The notes: generated from the letters alone by a model not told the origin. 64,000 nt of DNA from Nonomuraea harbinensis (GCF_019396385.1 NZ_JAHKRN010000012.1:62001-126000); one strand, 5' to 3'; shown: positions 44,824 through 53,420, counted from the first letter of the stretch. Numbers and translations: made by a program.

Positions 44824-45866
44824 GTGAATTTCACGATGAGTGTGATCTTCCGCACCATACCACTGGTCATGGGCGTCATCTGCGCCGCGTACGGCCTGTA
44901 CGTCTACGCGGGAGGCCCGAACTCCAACCATTTCGTGGCCGGTCACGTGGTCGTGGCCCTGGCGGCCATCTGCTACGCGCTCTTCACCACCGCGGCCACG
45001 ATCATCCGTCAGCTGATCGACCGCTACAACAAGATCTGGCGCGTCTCCTGCCCGTCAGCGGGTACGCGGTCGCCCTGTTCACGATCATCTACGGGATCGT
45101 CCTCATCACCCGAGGTGGGGCACCCCAGAACCTGGTGGCCGGTCACGTGGTCGCCGGCGTCGGCCTGATCAGCGTCTGCGTCAGCACCGTGGCCACCGCC
45201 TCGACCAGCTTCTCCCTCATCTCGGTCAACGACGCCCGGAAGCGGGAGGACGAGGCGCCCATGGAAGCCTATTCGGCGACCACGGGGAAGATCCTCATCG
45301 CGTTCCCCCTCGTCTGCGCCCTCATCGGGTTCATCTGGGCCTTCATCCTCATGGCCCAGCCCGACGCCGCCCACTACACGGCAGGCCACGTCGTCTTCGG
45401 CCTCGCCGCCATCTGCGCCAGCCTGATCGCCCTGGTCGCCAGCATCGTCCGCCAGGTGCGCAACGCCTTCGACGAGCCCGAACGCTTCCGCTGGAGCTGG
45501 CTGGTCATCGCCATGGGCACCATCAACATCCTCTTCGGCATCTACGTCCTCGCCGCCTCCGACGAGCCCTACCGCATCGCGCCCGGCTGCGTCCTCATCG
45601 GGCTGGGCCTGATCTGCTACAGCATCCTGTCCAAGGCCCTGCTCCTGGCCCTGGTCTGGCGCCGGTCCTTCCCGCTCGCCAACCGCATCCCCATGATCCC
45701 GGTGGCCACGGCACTGGCCTGCCTGTTCTTCGCGGCCTTCCTCTTCGAGGCGGAGGTCTCCGACGCTTCCTTCTTCGTGCCGGCCCGGGTGCTGGTGGGG
45801 CTGGGGGCCGTGTGCTTCACGCTCTTCTCCATCGTCTCGATCCTGGAGGCTGGTACGTCGGGGTAG
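44824..45866 (+). pseudogene. DUF2776-type membrane protein, frameshifted
   Basis: Starting at GTG 44824, the first frame gives VIFRTIPLVMGVICAAYGLY, GHVVVALAAICYALFTTAAT and IDRYNKIW. Near 45043 the reading frame must change by one base to continue as LLPVSGYAVALFTIIYGIVL and on to a normal C-terminus at 45866. Together they form one protein of ~345 residues with repeated pairs of membrane helices, each pair built around GHVV-GLAAIC-type segments. A real frameshift or a sequencing error would give the same picture. Function unknown. Confidence 0.7.
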
Positions 45867-45931
45867 GGGTGGATTGTCGGGAGCGAAGTACCCCGTGGCT
45901 CCTGTAGACTCTTGGCAGCCGTTCGCGGCAT

Positions 45932-46005
45932 GCCGCCTTAGCTCAGTCGGCCAGAGCACTTCACTCGTAATGAAGGGGTCTCGGGTTCGAATCCCGAAGG
46001 CGGCT
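45932..46005 (+). tRNA. tRNA-Thr (anticodon CGT)
   Basis: The acceptor pairs GCCGCCT with AGGCGGC. D-arm GCTC/GAGC, anticodon arm TTCA-CTCGTAA-TGAA (anticodon CGT), T-arm TCGGG-TTCGAAT-CCCGA, encoded CCA at 46006-46008. It is the intact copy next to an integrated island. Confidence 0.97.
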
Positions 46006-46010
46006 CCAGG
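45962..46010 (+). repeat. Attachment repeat attL (tRNA-Thr 3' end)
   Basis: 49 bases identical to 51274-51322, covering the anticodon loop to CCAGG. The two copies bracket the 5.3-kb island. Confidence 0.9.
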
Positions 46011-46013
46011 TCG

Positions 46014-46043
46014 AAGGCCCTCCCGGTGATCCGGGAGGGCCTT
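46014..46043 (+). terminator. Terminator after tRNA-Thr (element side)
   Basis: A perfect 13-bp stem AAGGCCCTCCCGG/CCGGGAGGGCCTT with a TGAT loop, followed by TTCTGC. A near-identical hairpin follows the distal attachment repeat. Confidence 0.8.
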
Positions 46044-46454
46044 CTGCTAACCCGCTGCTAACAGTTGGGCGCGGTCAGGGTGTGACTAGTCGCCTGCCCT
46101 GTTGACGGATTGGCGTGTATGGATGCATCCTCAAGCCGAGGGGAGTATCCCTTCGCGGCAGCCTCGTCATCACGGCACAGTACACACAGGGAAGCCCTGG
46201 AAGCTCTGTGTGGTACTCCCGGGGCTGTCGGTCCGCGAGAGCGGGCGGGAGAGACCTCGGGGTAATGGAGCGCGCCCCACTATCCGACTAGACGGCTGAT
46301 GATCGCCCTTGACTAGCGTTCCCCTGAGACAACCGAATGGGATTACGAAGTCCCATCTGAGACCCGCCAGGTGAGGGGAACTCAGCTTGCCAGTGTGCTA
46401 CTGGTCGAGCTGAGCCCCCGCCTGCTCGACCCGAGCAGGCGAAGGGGTGCGGGC

Positions 46455-46691
46455 ATGCAGTTGTCAGTATTTGTGATCGCGATCGTTGTTGCCGTTGCAA
46501 TTCCTGCCGTAGCAATGACGATTGTGGCGATCGTTGCGCTTCGGGGTACCCAGCCGGGCGAACGGCCTGAGATTTTGCGTGCGCTTGCAGTCTTGGCCCG
46601 GGCGAATCACAGCTCATTTCCGAGCCTGACGCACCGTAGACAGTTACCGTCTTCTCAGACTTCCGAGAAAGCCAATCGGGAGCCGACGTAG
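46455..46691 (+). CDS. Small single-pass membrane protein of the island
   Basis: 78 residues from ATG 46455 (GAAGGGG upstream). The membrane helix VFVIAIVVAVAIPAVAMTIV is followed by ALRGTQPGERPEILRALAVL, a polar helix pattern I associate with small proteins of actinomycete integrative elements. The C-terminus is Ser/Arg-rich. Function unknown. The region 46044-46454 before it has no supported gene. Confidence 0.5.
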   Translation: MQLSVFVIAIVVAVAIPAVAMTIVAIVALRGTQPGERPEILRALAVLARANHSSFPSLTHRRQLPSSQTSEKANREPT

Positions 46692-46709
46692 CCCTGCGCT
46701 ACTCATTGA

Positions 46710-47295
46710 TCAGCCCTGCTCAAAATGTAGTGACTGGGCGAAGATGTCGGCAGCGGCTGTCTCTGCCGAACGGATCACGTGGGCGTAGACGCGCAGGGTG
46801 ATCGCGGGGTCGGCGTGGCCGAGGCGGGCGGCGACGACGTGGACGGGGACGCGGGCCAGGAGGAGCAGGGTCGCGTGGACGTGGCGTAGGTCGTGCAGGC
46901 GGATCACTGGTAGCGGGTCGGTGGCGGTCTTGTTGCGGACCTCGATGAGCTTGCGCGGCAGGCCGGTGACGGTGGTGGGTAGATGGGCCGCCCCAGGCCG
47001 TCGTGAACACCGTGTCGTCGATGCCCTTCCAGGAGTCGCCAACGCGGGCCTTCTCGGCTTCCTGCGCATTCTGGTGTTCGCGAAGGACGGCCACTGTGGT
47101 GTTGTCGATGCTCACCACGCGAGTTCTGCCGCTCTTCGCGGTGCCTTCGACGCGCTGGCCCTCGACCACACCCACGGAGCCCTTGATGGTGATGCGCTTG
47201 CCGTCGAGGTCGATGTCCCACCAGCGAAGGTTGAACAGTTCACCGCAACGGGCACCGGTGTAGGCGGGCAGGTGGAAGAAGGCATCGGCTGCCAA
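46710..47295 (-). pseudogene. Tyrosine recombinase (integrase) remnant
   Basis: The upstream frame carries FFHLPAYTGARCGELFNLRW (catalytic Arg region) and GRTRVVSIDNTTVAVLREHQ. After a one-base shift near 46990 the other frame gives LPVIRLHDLRHVHATLLLLA (His-x-x-Arg), RLGHADPAITLRVYAHV (His and catalytic Tyr). The N-terminal DNA-binding half is gone, replaced at ~47296 by transposase sequence. Its end faces tRNA-Thr, as in functional elements. Confidence 0.85.
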
Positions 47296-47545
47296 AGTCC
47301 CCGTACAGACTGGCTTCGCCACCAACCCCCAGTTCCTGCAGGCCGTGATCGAACGAACGCTGGAGGCCGGCGTGCCGTTCGGCTGGGTGACCGCGGACGA
47401 GGCCTACGGCGACAACGGGCCGTTACGCTGCTTCCTGGAAGGTCGGCAGATCGGCTACGTGCTCGCGATCTCCCGCGCCCACCAGATCAGCACCCGCGCT
47501 GGCAAGGTCCGCGCCGACGTCGTAGCCGCCAGAGTGCCCCGATGA
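47296..47545 (+). pseudogene. IS701-type transposase fragment
   Basis: GFATNPQFLQAVIERTLEAG, VPFGWVTADEAYGDNG and FLEGRQIGYVLAISRAHQ match the internal catalytic part of IS701-family transposases (Asp in TADEAYG). Both ends are missing. It truncates the integrase and abuts the 3' end of the protease-NACHT gene. Confidence 0.75.
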
Positions 47546-47593
47546 TGAAACGGCTCTGCGTGATTGAACCTCATCGCAACGATCTTCATGCAC

Positions 47594-50242
47594 TCAGGGC
47601 AGTCGCTGATCATACAGAGAGGCTGCCAAGTTGGGGACCGTATCAACGCCGAGCAGTTCAATCGCATCCAAACGACAAAGCAGTCCGAGCTGCGAATCCA
47701 CAGCAAGATCCATCAGTATAGTACGAGACAGGCTCTTATCCCATTCCCCTATCTCGACGGCGACAGTCAGCCGCGTCCAGTCGTTCAGATGCGGGTTTCG
47801 GGCGATGCGCTGCAGGGCCTCTAATCCGAGCGAAGCATCGAATTCTAGGAGATAACGCGCAGCTTGTAGGCAGTCTCCCGATTTAGTTGACGTGAAGGCG
47901 TCGACCAGATCCCTTAGCAGCCCAACGCCGAGCCCGAAGTCGAGTTCCACCAGCTTCTTGGCTGCTTCGATCCGATCGAAGTGCGACACGCGCGGATTCT
48001 CGGCGATACCCCTGAGGGGGGTTAGCCCTTTCTCTGGTGAGAGATATACGAGCTCATGGGCTGCTCCGGTACGCAATGCGACGGCGGCGCTGTCACCGGG
48101 TTTCGAGGAGGCTGACATCCGGCCTAGCCGGTTCACTGCGGTAGTCCGAACCACGTCACCTAGCTCTACACCGTCGCGCAGCAACGCCGCGACGAACATC
48201 GCATCATCCGGTTTGCCGTTCCGGAGAATATTCAGCGCTCCCGCCTCGAAAGAAATGCCGCGTTGGACACAAGCATGCGCGAGGAACTGACGATACGACT
48301 GCTCACCGCCCTGGAAGAACACTAGGTAGTTGGCTACCTCTGAAGTGAGGTTGTATGCAGTGTACTGGGCAGCAAGGTACTCCTCCACAGTCATATGGAC
48401 GAAAACGAACTCCCCTCTTCGCTGCGTCATGACACCGCTCTGCCGTAGTAGGTCCTCAAGGATCTGAGCCCATTCGTCTTCTGGCATGCACGATGGTCGC
48501 AATGACGCGGTCCATGTCTGCGCTAGATCAATGAAGGGCCGCTGATCTCCGCGATGACGTGTGGAAGCAAGACGCTCGAGTAGATGCCGGGACCTTTCCA
48601 GCAATCTTCGAACAGCCCGGCGAGCCTCAGATCCATACGGCTTGGCCCGTCGATCCAGCCGCTCATAGATATCGACATGCCGGTACTGTTTGGACATCAG
48701 CAAGGTGATGAAACGTTCGTAGAGCTCGGCTCGGCTGTGGGGTATGCCCTGCGCGGGATGTCCGGCAAAAACGACACAAAGCATCGTAGCGAGGAGAGGG
48801 ACGCGAGCCAGATGTGCAATCCTGCTGCGCTCAAGCTCGGCGCGGAACCGCTCGGCCAGCGGACGTGGCTGATCGAAAGCCAGCGCCTTGAACCACTGCT
48901 CCGCTAGCGTCAGGAGTTGGTCGGGAGAGAAGGGAAGGATTTCGTACGCGCCTGTACCGGCCCTCAGTAGTTGATCGATCTCCTGCTTGGGTAGCGGCCG
49001 GCTGGCGATGAGAAATCGATAATCTTCAGCACTGCGCCGGTGGGTGATTGAGTTGAGAGCCTCCCGCCTGCCGTCGACCGTGAAGATCTCGTCGATGCCG
49101 TCGACTAGAAGAAGCCATGGCACTCCAGGTATGGGCTGTCTGCTGAACCAGTCGTCGGGCAGGCTTGCGTCGAGCCATGTCCCAAGTTCTCGGCTAACGG
49201 CGGCAGCTAGAGCAGCGCTGAAGCTGTTACGGCTGCTTAGCGCCCTGCCAGGCACGTACACCGGGACGAACTCGCAGTCCTTGGTCAACAGCCAGTCCCG
49301 GCTCGCGATCTCGGCAACGTATCTCAGAAGGCTGGACTTGCCCGCTCCGGGTCGACCAAGGATGAGAGTGTTCCGGTGTCGGGTGAACAGTTGCTGTCTG
49401 CCACTGAGGCCAGGGTCCGCTGATTGGGGTCCCGGCAGGTTGATGAGCGAATCATCCTCGGTTGTACGTTGTAGGCTCACGCCGTGCTGGCGAAGGTAAA
49501 CCGTCGACAGCGGTGGTGTGTTGGGCAGGGGGACTGCGTACGGGTGGGACCGCACAAAACCCCGTAGTGCCTTCAGATATGACAGCACCCGACGGCTTGG
49601 ATAGCGCCATGCGCCAGCATGTAACTGTTCGTCCTCGAGAAGGTCCAGCCACTCGATGTTGGTGTGAGGAGGGCGATGATGGCGCGATAGTTCCGGATAC
49701 GTCTCGAGGATCTTGTCAGCCGAGACCAGGCGAATAACAGGATCTTTTCGATCGCCGAGCCTGACGACGCCGCACACGCCGCCCGTGCGTCGGTTGAGCA
49801 CTGGAGCACCGCTGAACCCAGGAGTAAGACGCGCGCCGCTTGCCCGGATCAGCTCTCCATCATGCCGTTGTGAGGGGCCGTCGTACTTCAGCGTGACCGA
49901 GTCACCCGATGAGTACGATCCCATAGGGTATCCCCAGGACCACAGGTCGTCGCCGAGTGAGACGGATGGTGCCAGGGCCACGAAGGGGTGATCGGCGGGC
50001 GTTTGCAGATGCAGGGCCGCGAGATCCGGAGGCTTATCGCCCCGAGATCTGTCATCGAGCCGTAAATCCAGATGAGAGCCCTGCCACTCACCGCGCACCA
50101 CCCCATCCTCGCCACTCACCACGTGAGCGCACGTCAGCACCACTCTGGGTGCGACGAAGAAACCAGTACCTGTCCCTGCCTGGGAAGAAAGCGAGACTGT
50201 GGCCCTCTGGAGAGCGAGAGGCAGACGGTCGGTAAGAACCAC
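47594..50242 (-). CDS. Trypsin-like protease-NACHT NTPase fusion
   Basis: 882 residues from GTG 50242, one base after the stop of the Trypco1 gene (TGA-C-GTG). Residues 1-180 are a trypsin-like serine protease with the full triad: VVLTCAHVV (His40), PPDLAALHL (Asp73) and PGFSGAPVL (Ser144). A linker leads to a NACHT domain (about 285-560): NTLILGRPGAGKSSLLRYVA (Walker A), PWLLLVDGIDEIF (Walker B with the NACHT Asp-Glu pair), FLIASRP (sensor), and HMTVEEYLAAQY. The last ~260 residues are helical HEAT-like repeats, probably the sensor. There is no signal peptide, so it acts in the cytoplasm. Related STAND proteins trigger an effector after sensing infection. Confidence 0.88.
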   Translation of the reverse strand: MVLTDRLPLALQRATVSLSSQAGTGTGFFVAPRVVLTCAHVVSGEDGVVRGEWQGSHLDLRLDDRSRGDKPPDLAALHLQTPADHPFVALAPSVSLGDDLWSWGYPMGSYSSGDSVTLKYDGPSQRHDGELIRASGARLTPGFSGAPVLNRRTGGVCGVVRLGDRKDPVIRLVSADKILETYPELSRHHRPPHTNIEWLDLLEDEQLHAGAWRYPSRRVLSYLKALRGFVRSHPYAVPLPNTPPLSTVYLRQHGVSLQRTTEDDSLINLPGPQSADPGLSGRQQLFTRHRNTLILGRPGAGKSSLLRYVAEIASRDWLLTKDCEFVPVYVPGRALSSRNSFSAALAAAVSRELGTWLDASLPDDWFSRQPIPGVPWLLLVDGIDEIFTVDGRREALNSITHRRSAEDYRFLIASRPLPKQEIDQLLRAGTGAYEILPFSPDQLLTLAEQWFKALAFDQPRPLAERFRAELERSRIAHLARVPLLATMLCVVFAGHPAQGIPHSRAELYERFITLLMSKQYRHVDIYERLDRRAKPYGSEARRAVRRLLERSRHLLERLASTRHRGDQRPFIDLAQTWTASLRPSCMPEDEWAQILEDLLRQSGVMTQRRGEFVFVHMTVEEYLAAQYTAYNLTSEVANYLVFFQGGEQSYRQFLAHACVQRGISFEAGALNILRNGKPDDAMFVAALLRDGVELGDVVRTTAVNRLGRMSASSKPGDSAAVALRTGAAHELVYLSPEKGLTPLRGIAENPRVSHFDRIEAAKKLVELDFGLGVGLLRDLVDAFTSTKSGDCLQAARYLLEFDASLGLEALQRIARNPHLNDWTRLTVAVEIGEWDKSLSRTILMDLAVDSQLGLLCRLDAIELLGVDTVPNLAASLYDQRLP

Positions 50243-50243
50243 G

Positions 50244-50573
50244 TCAGCTGTCCGGGCCCGTCCACTCCAGCGTCACCTTAACAGTCGACTTGCCGGTGCC
50301 TTTGCCGATAACGGCCAGTAGAGAGCCGCTCTCCACCGCGAACTCACAGCCGAACTCGACGGTCAGTTTGTTCGTTTCGAACTCACGAAGGGTCTCCACC
50401 ACGTCGGTCGCGAATCCAGTGAGCGCTGACAGGGCGTCCTTGAGCTTGTAGGCACGCGAGGACAGTTCGATCTCGCCGTCGACGGAAGCAGTCACGGGTG
50501 TAGCGGAAATATGGATCAAATCACCTGCCTCGGTCCGTACAGGAACGATCACGGTGTCCGATTCCGAGAGCAT
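50244..50573 (-). CDS. Trypco1-domain (CU044_2847-like) protein
   Basis: 109 residues from ATG 50573 with GGAG five bases upstream. VIVPVRTEAGDLIHISATPV, then SRAYKLKDALSALTGFATDV, then EFGCEFAVESGSLLAVIGKG and VKVTLEW form the small beta-rich trypsin-co-occurring domain 1 (Trypco1). That domain was described computationally as a partner of trypsin-like proteases in predicted conflict systems. It is the first gene of a two-gene operon with the protease-NACHT. It may be the protease substrate, an activator or an adaptor; this is inferred. Confidence 0.8.
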   Translation of the reverse strand: MLSESDTVIVPVRTEAGDLIHISATPVTASVDGEIELSSRAYKLKDALSALTGFATDVVETLREFETNKLTVEFGCEFAVESGSLLAVIGKGTGKSTVKVTLEWTGPDS

Positions 50574-50590
50574 GGTACTCCAACGAGGAT

Positions 50591-50607
50591 AGGCCCAGAT
50601 GGGGCCT
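50591..50607. promoter_or_regulatory. Palindrome at the Trypco1 promoter
   Basis: AGGCCC-AGATG-GGGCCT, 6-bp perfect arms, 18 bases upstream of the start codon. It sits beside a GATAAT hexamer on the minus strand (complement of 50609-50614) and so would overlap the transcription start. Possible operator. Confidence 0.4.
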
Positions 50608-50614
50608 AATTATC

Positions 50615-51273
50615 GCACGATAGACGCCTATCCCTTACCTCTTCGCACATTGCATCAAAGACGGTCATATCGGGCAATTGATGGCTAGGCGATCTTTGAC
50701 CAGACCATGGGGAGGCCCGACACGCGGGGTTTCGCATCCTACCAACGAGCCCAGGCTGCGAACTCGCTGGGCGGATGGTTGGAGGATCAAGTCCGGCTGC
50801 GTACAACGCCCACTATGGGCGGGCGCCCCATCTCATATAGTGCATCATACTAGCTAGTTACATGAGCCGCTCAAGTAAGCAGTGCGGATACATGCACGAG
50901 ATGATCTTGATATTCAAGGAAGCGTGTAGGGCATTTTCGCAGTTCAAAGGCCGTAGAACAGGAACAGTGCCTCCGCTCTCCTAATCCAGGGCTCGATCGG
51001 TTGATGCCGTGATGATCGCGTACTTCGGTGCTTGCCGTTCGTGGTCGGGGCGATCGCCGTCTGGCCCCTGCTTTGTCAGGTCCTGCCATCGAGCGACCAT
51101 GGCTGAGGTGACAGCCGTGCCATCGGAAAGCATCCGCACTGGCCGATCTCGCTAACGCAGTTGCCAGCAACGACCTTGGACGATCGCGGACGTCGGTGGA
51201 TTGGGATCGCGTGATAGAGGCCCGTGACCAGCATGTCGAGGCACTTGTGGACGACTGCGGACGATCAACTTCC
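50615..51273. other. Unassigned DNA between the Trypco1 gene and attR
   Basis: About 660 bp with several short frames and no recognisable domain. The minus-strand ATG near 51137 gives a 50-residue frame (VARWQDLTKQGPDGDRPDHE) without a ribosome site. It is relatively AT-rich around 50830-50920. Confidence 0.35.
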
Positions 51274-51322
51274 CACTCGTAATGAAGGGGTCTCGGGTTC
51301 GAATCCCGAAGGCGGCTCCAGG
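51274..51322 (+). repeat. Attachment repeat attR (tRNA-Thr 3' copy)
   Basis: 49 bases identical to 45962-46010. Only the 3' part of the tRNA is present, with no D-arm or 5' acceptor upstream. Chromosomal sequence resumes to the right. Confidence 0.9.
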
Positions 51323-51323
51323 C

Positions 51324-51357
51324 AAAGGCCCTCCCGGATAATCTGGGAGGGCCTTTT
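51324..51357 (+). terminator. Original tRNA-Thr terminator
   Basis: The stem AAAGGCCCTCCC/GGGAGGGCCTTT is followed by TGCG. It resembles the hairpin at 46014-46043, suggesting the element carries a copy of the same terminator. Confidence 0.75.
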
Positions 51358-51397
51358 GCGTGGGCCTCAGCAGCGCCGTACGGAACAGGGAGTGATT

Positions 51398-51560
51398 CCT
51401 ACTCGAAGAGGTCCTGACCTTCGCGACCCGAGGGATCCATGGCGAGCAGGCTCTCGTGGAGCCATTGGATTGGGCGGCCGGTGAGTTCGCCCGCCGCTGT
51501 GGTCTCCATCAGTCGCCAACCGGGAGAGCCGTCCGGTGCTTCATCATCCTGGCCAAGGGA
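51398..51560 (-). pseudogene. C-terminal fragment of an unidentified protein
   Basis: The minus strand reads GWRLMETTAAGELTGRPIQW then LHESLLAMDPSGREGQDLFE before a stop, with an in-frame stop just upstream. It looks like the tail of a real protein, but I cannot name the family. Confidence 0.3.
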
Positions 51561-51694
51561 TCAGGCCAGGCCACGATGGTGGACCGGGTTGAGACCGGCG
51601 GCGGTGGCCGGGTACTCCGTTGATTGTCAGCCGCCGGGGCCCATGTCGGGTCAGGGCGGGTCGGCTCGGCGAGCCGACCGTGTGGCGGTGTCCG

Positions 51695-51991
51695 TCAGGG
51701 CTGGGATGGGAGGAGGGCTCGCAGGGCGATGTCGACGGAGGCCTGGAGGTCTTCACGGCTGGTGCCGGAGGCGGCGTGGACGGCGAATCCCTCGCTGAGC
51801 GCCATCACGAATCGTGCCAGTGCCCGGTGGTCCACGCCGGGCGGGAGGTCTCCTTCTGTCGCCGCGCGAGACAGCCGTTCTGCGACGGCGGCTTCGTTGG
51901 CGGCGCGGCCGGCGGCCAGGACCTCGGAGATGCGGGCGTTCTCTGGCGAGCAGGCCAGGCCTCCCTGGATGGAGAGGCAGCCCAGGGGGTG
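51695..51991 (-). pseudogene. C-terminal half of a TetR-family regulator
   Basis: HPLGCLSIQGGLACSPENAR, AAVAERLSRAATEGDLPPGV and LARFVMALSEGFAVHAASGT are the ligand domain of a TetR protein. The HTH half is missing; the sequence stops at ~51990, where a fragment of another gene begins on the other strand. Confidence 0.75.
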
Positions 51992-52198
51992 GTCGTCGAC
52001 GGTGACCGGGTGGCCGCCCGCCTGGTCGACACGGGAACGCCGGTCAAGGAGGGGAACGGCCTGGCCCCCACCGGGGCGTCGGTGTCGTTCGCCGAGACCG
52101 CCTTCTACCGGGTAGAGGACGGCCGGTTCAAGTCCATGTGGTACCTGATGGACGCCGACACGGTGCGGCGGCAGCTCGCCGGCCGACCGGCCGACTGA
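51989..52198 (+). pseudogene. C-terminal fragment of a SnoaL-like/ester cyclase protein
   Basis: GDRVAARLVDTGTPV and FAETAFYRVEDGRFKSMWYL then MDADTVRRQL match the last third of SnoaL-like polyketide/ester cyclases. The front part was lost at the junction with the TetR remnant. Confidence 0.65.
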
Positions 52199-52379
52199 GC
52201 AGTGCGTCGCGATGACCGCCGCTGACCTTTCCTCATCGAGGTCGGCGGCGGTTCCGCGGTCCATGGAGCGCGGGACGCGGCCTCCGATGCCAGTTCACCT
52301 ACCTGGCAGGTAATCGCGCCGCTTACGAGGAGCTGTCAGGATCGGCAGCGCACCGAACACGACTCATCGGGAGGACACC

Positions 52380-52730
52380 GTGCCGGCTTACGTCATCGCC
52401 CACCTGCAGGAGGCGGCTCCGCACCCGGAGATCGCCGAGTACATCGAGCGGCTCCCCGGCACCTTCGAGCCGTACGGCGGTCGCTACCTCGTCCACGTCA
52501 CCCAGCACGAGGTGAAGGAAGGCAGCTGGCCCGGACATGTTGTGATGATCGGGTTCCCGGGGATCGCCGAGGCGCGGGCGTGGTGGGATTCGCCCGCGTA
52601 CCGGGAGATCGCGCCGCTGCGCTCGCGGCACATCGAGGGCGACATCATCATGGTCGACGGCGTGCCCGAGAACTACAACCCGACGGCGGCCGTCACCGCC
52701 ATCCGGGAGGCGGCGGGTCTGCCCGCGTAG
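52380..52730 (+). CDS. DUF1330 domain protein
   Basis: 116 residues from GTG 52380. YVIAHLQEAAPHPEIAEYIE, GGRYLVHVTQHEVKEGSWPG, VMIGFPGIAEARAWWDSPAY and RHIEGDIIMVDGV form the DUF1330 ferredoxin-like (dimeric alpha-beta barrel) fold. Enzymatic role unknown. Stands alone between remnants and a convergent hypothetical gene. Confidence 0.88.
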   Translation: MPAYVIAHLQEAAPHPEIAEYIERLPGTFEPYGGRYLVHVTQHEVKEGSWPGHVVMIGFPGIAEARAWWDSPAYREIAPLRSRHIEGDIIMVDGVPENYNPTAAVTAIREAAGLPA

Positions 52731-52759
52731 GTCAGCGCCTGGGACAACGACGCCGTGTC

Positions 52760-53065
52760 TCAGCTCTCGTCGCGCTCGACGTGGTAGGCGCGCAGCTTAC
52801 GGCGCGCCTGGTGGCGGCTGCGGCGGCGCTCCTCGCGACGGAAGTGGTGCCACTCCCGGTACCCACCTCTGGTCTCGCGAACGAGCACGTGGTAGCCGGG
52901 GGCGCCCCAGTAACAGCCGCCTCGGCGCCAGTTCGCGCTGTCGGCGGTGATCTCGTCCGGCAGCGTGCACGGGCCGAAACGGTGGTCATGCACGGGCACA
53001 CAGGTGGTCAACGGCGCGTCGGCCATCCGCACCCACCAGGGCCGGGTCTTGTCGGTCCTGCTCAT
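52760..53065 (-). CDS. Hypothetical actinobacterial protein
   Basis: 101 residues from ATG 53065 (AAAGGTGACCGT upstream). TRPWWVRMADAPLTTCVPVH, WRRGGCYWGAPGYHVLVRET and a strongly basic end with FRREERRRSRHQARRKLRAY. This looks like a small RNA- or DNA-binding basic protein. No named domain recognised. Convergent with DUF1330. Confidence 0.6.
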   Translation of the reverse strand: MSRTDKTRPWWVRMADAPLTTCVPVHDHRFGPCTLPDEITADSANWRRGGCYWGAPGYHVLVRETRGGYREWHHFRREERRRSRHQARRKLRAYHVERDES

Positions 53066-53237
53066 ACGGTCACCTTTCGGCTCCGTGACGCCCCTGACTG
53101 GGGCTGTCGCTAGACCGGGTGCACCGTGATCACCTCCGACTTCGCACACGACACAAGAGACCGAAAACCTGATCTCCACACTACTGCGGACCGCGGCCGG
53201 GGGGCGCTGTCTCTTGTTGTCCGCTAATTCATCGTTT

Positions 53238-53253
53238 ATCGTCGATTGACGAT
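53238..53253. promoter_or_regulatory. ATCGTC-GATT-GACGAT inverted repeat
   Basis: Perfect 6-bp arms within an AT-rich stretch (53226-53258), 25 bases upstream of a short frame at 53278. It resembles winged-helix (ArsR/PadR-type) operators. Confidence 0.4.
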
Positions 53254-53277
53254 TAATGAGCGTACGGGCCGCGTCTG

Positions 53278-53420
53278 ATGGACACGGACGACGTCATCGC
53301 GAAGTACGGCGAGCCGGCCAAGGCAGCCAGGGCCGGGGAGCAGGTGATCGACTGCGGGTCGGCGGAGTTCGCGGCGGGATGCTTCGGCACGGGCCACCAA
53401 AGCGGAGTGACGGATCGCCT
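53278..53420 (+). pseudogene. Short N-terminal remnant, possibly of an ArsM-like methyltransferase
   Basis: MDTDDVIAKYGEPAKAARAG then VIDCGSAEFAAGCFGTG resembles the first ~45 residues of arsenite methyltransferases only loosely. After that the frame loses all similarity and runs antisense to the DHFR-like gene. Tentative. Confidence 0.25.

Larger units (their letters stand above)
46011..51322. mobile_element. 5.3-kb integrated island at tRNA-Thr (immobile remnant with trypsin-NACHT cargo)
   Basis: Bounded by 49-bp direct repeats of the tRNA-Thr 3' end. Contents in order: terminator, small membrane protein gene, broken tyrosine integrase pointing toward the tRNA, IS701-type transposase fragment, protease-NACHT gene, Trypco1 gene, unassigned 0.7 kb, attR. 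With no working integrase or transfer gene it is probably fixed. Confidence 0.85.

Noticed and set aside
46102..46299. 65-codon plus-strand open frame in the tRNA-Thr island
   Set aside because: No ribosome site, no domain and composition typical of random GC-rich sequence.
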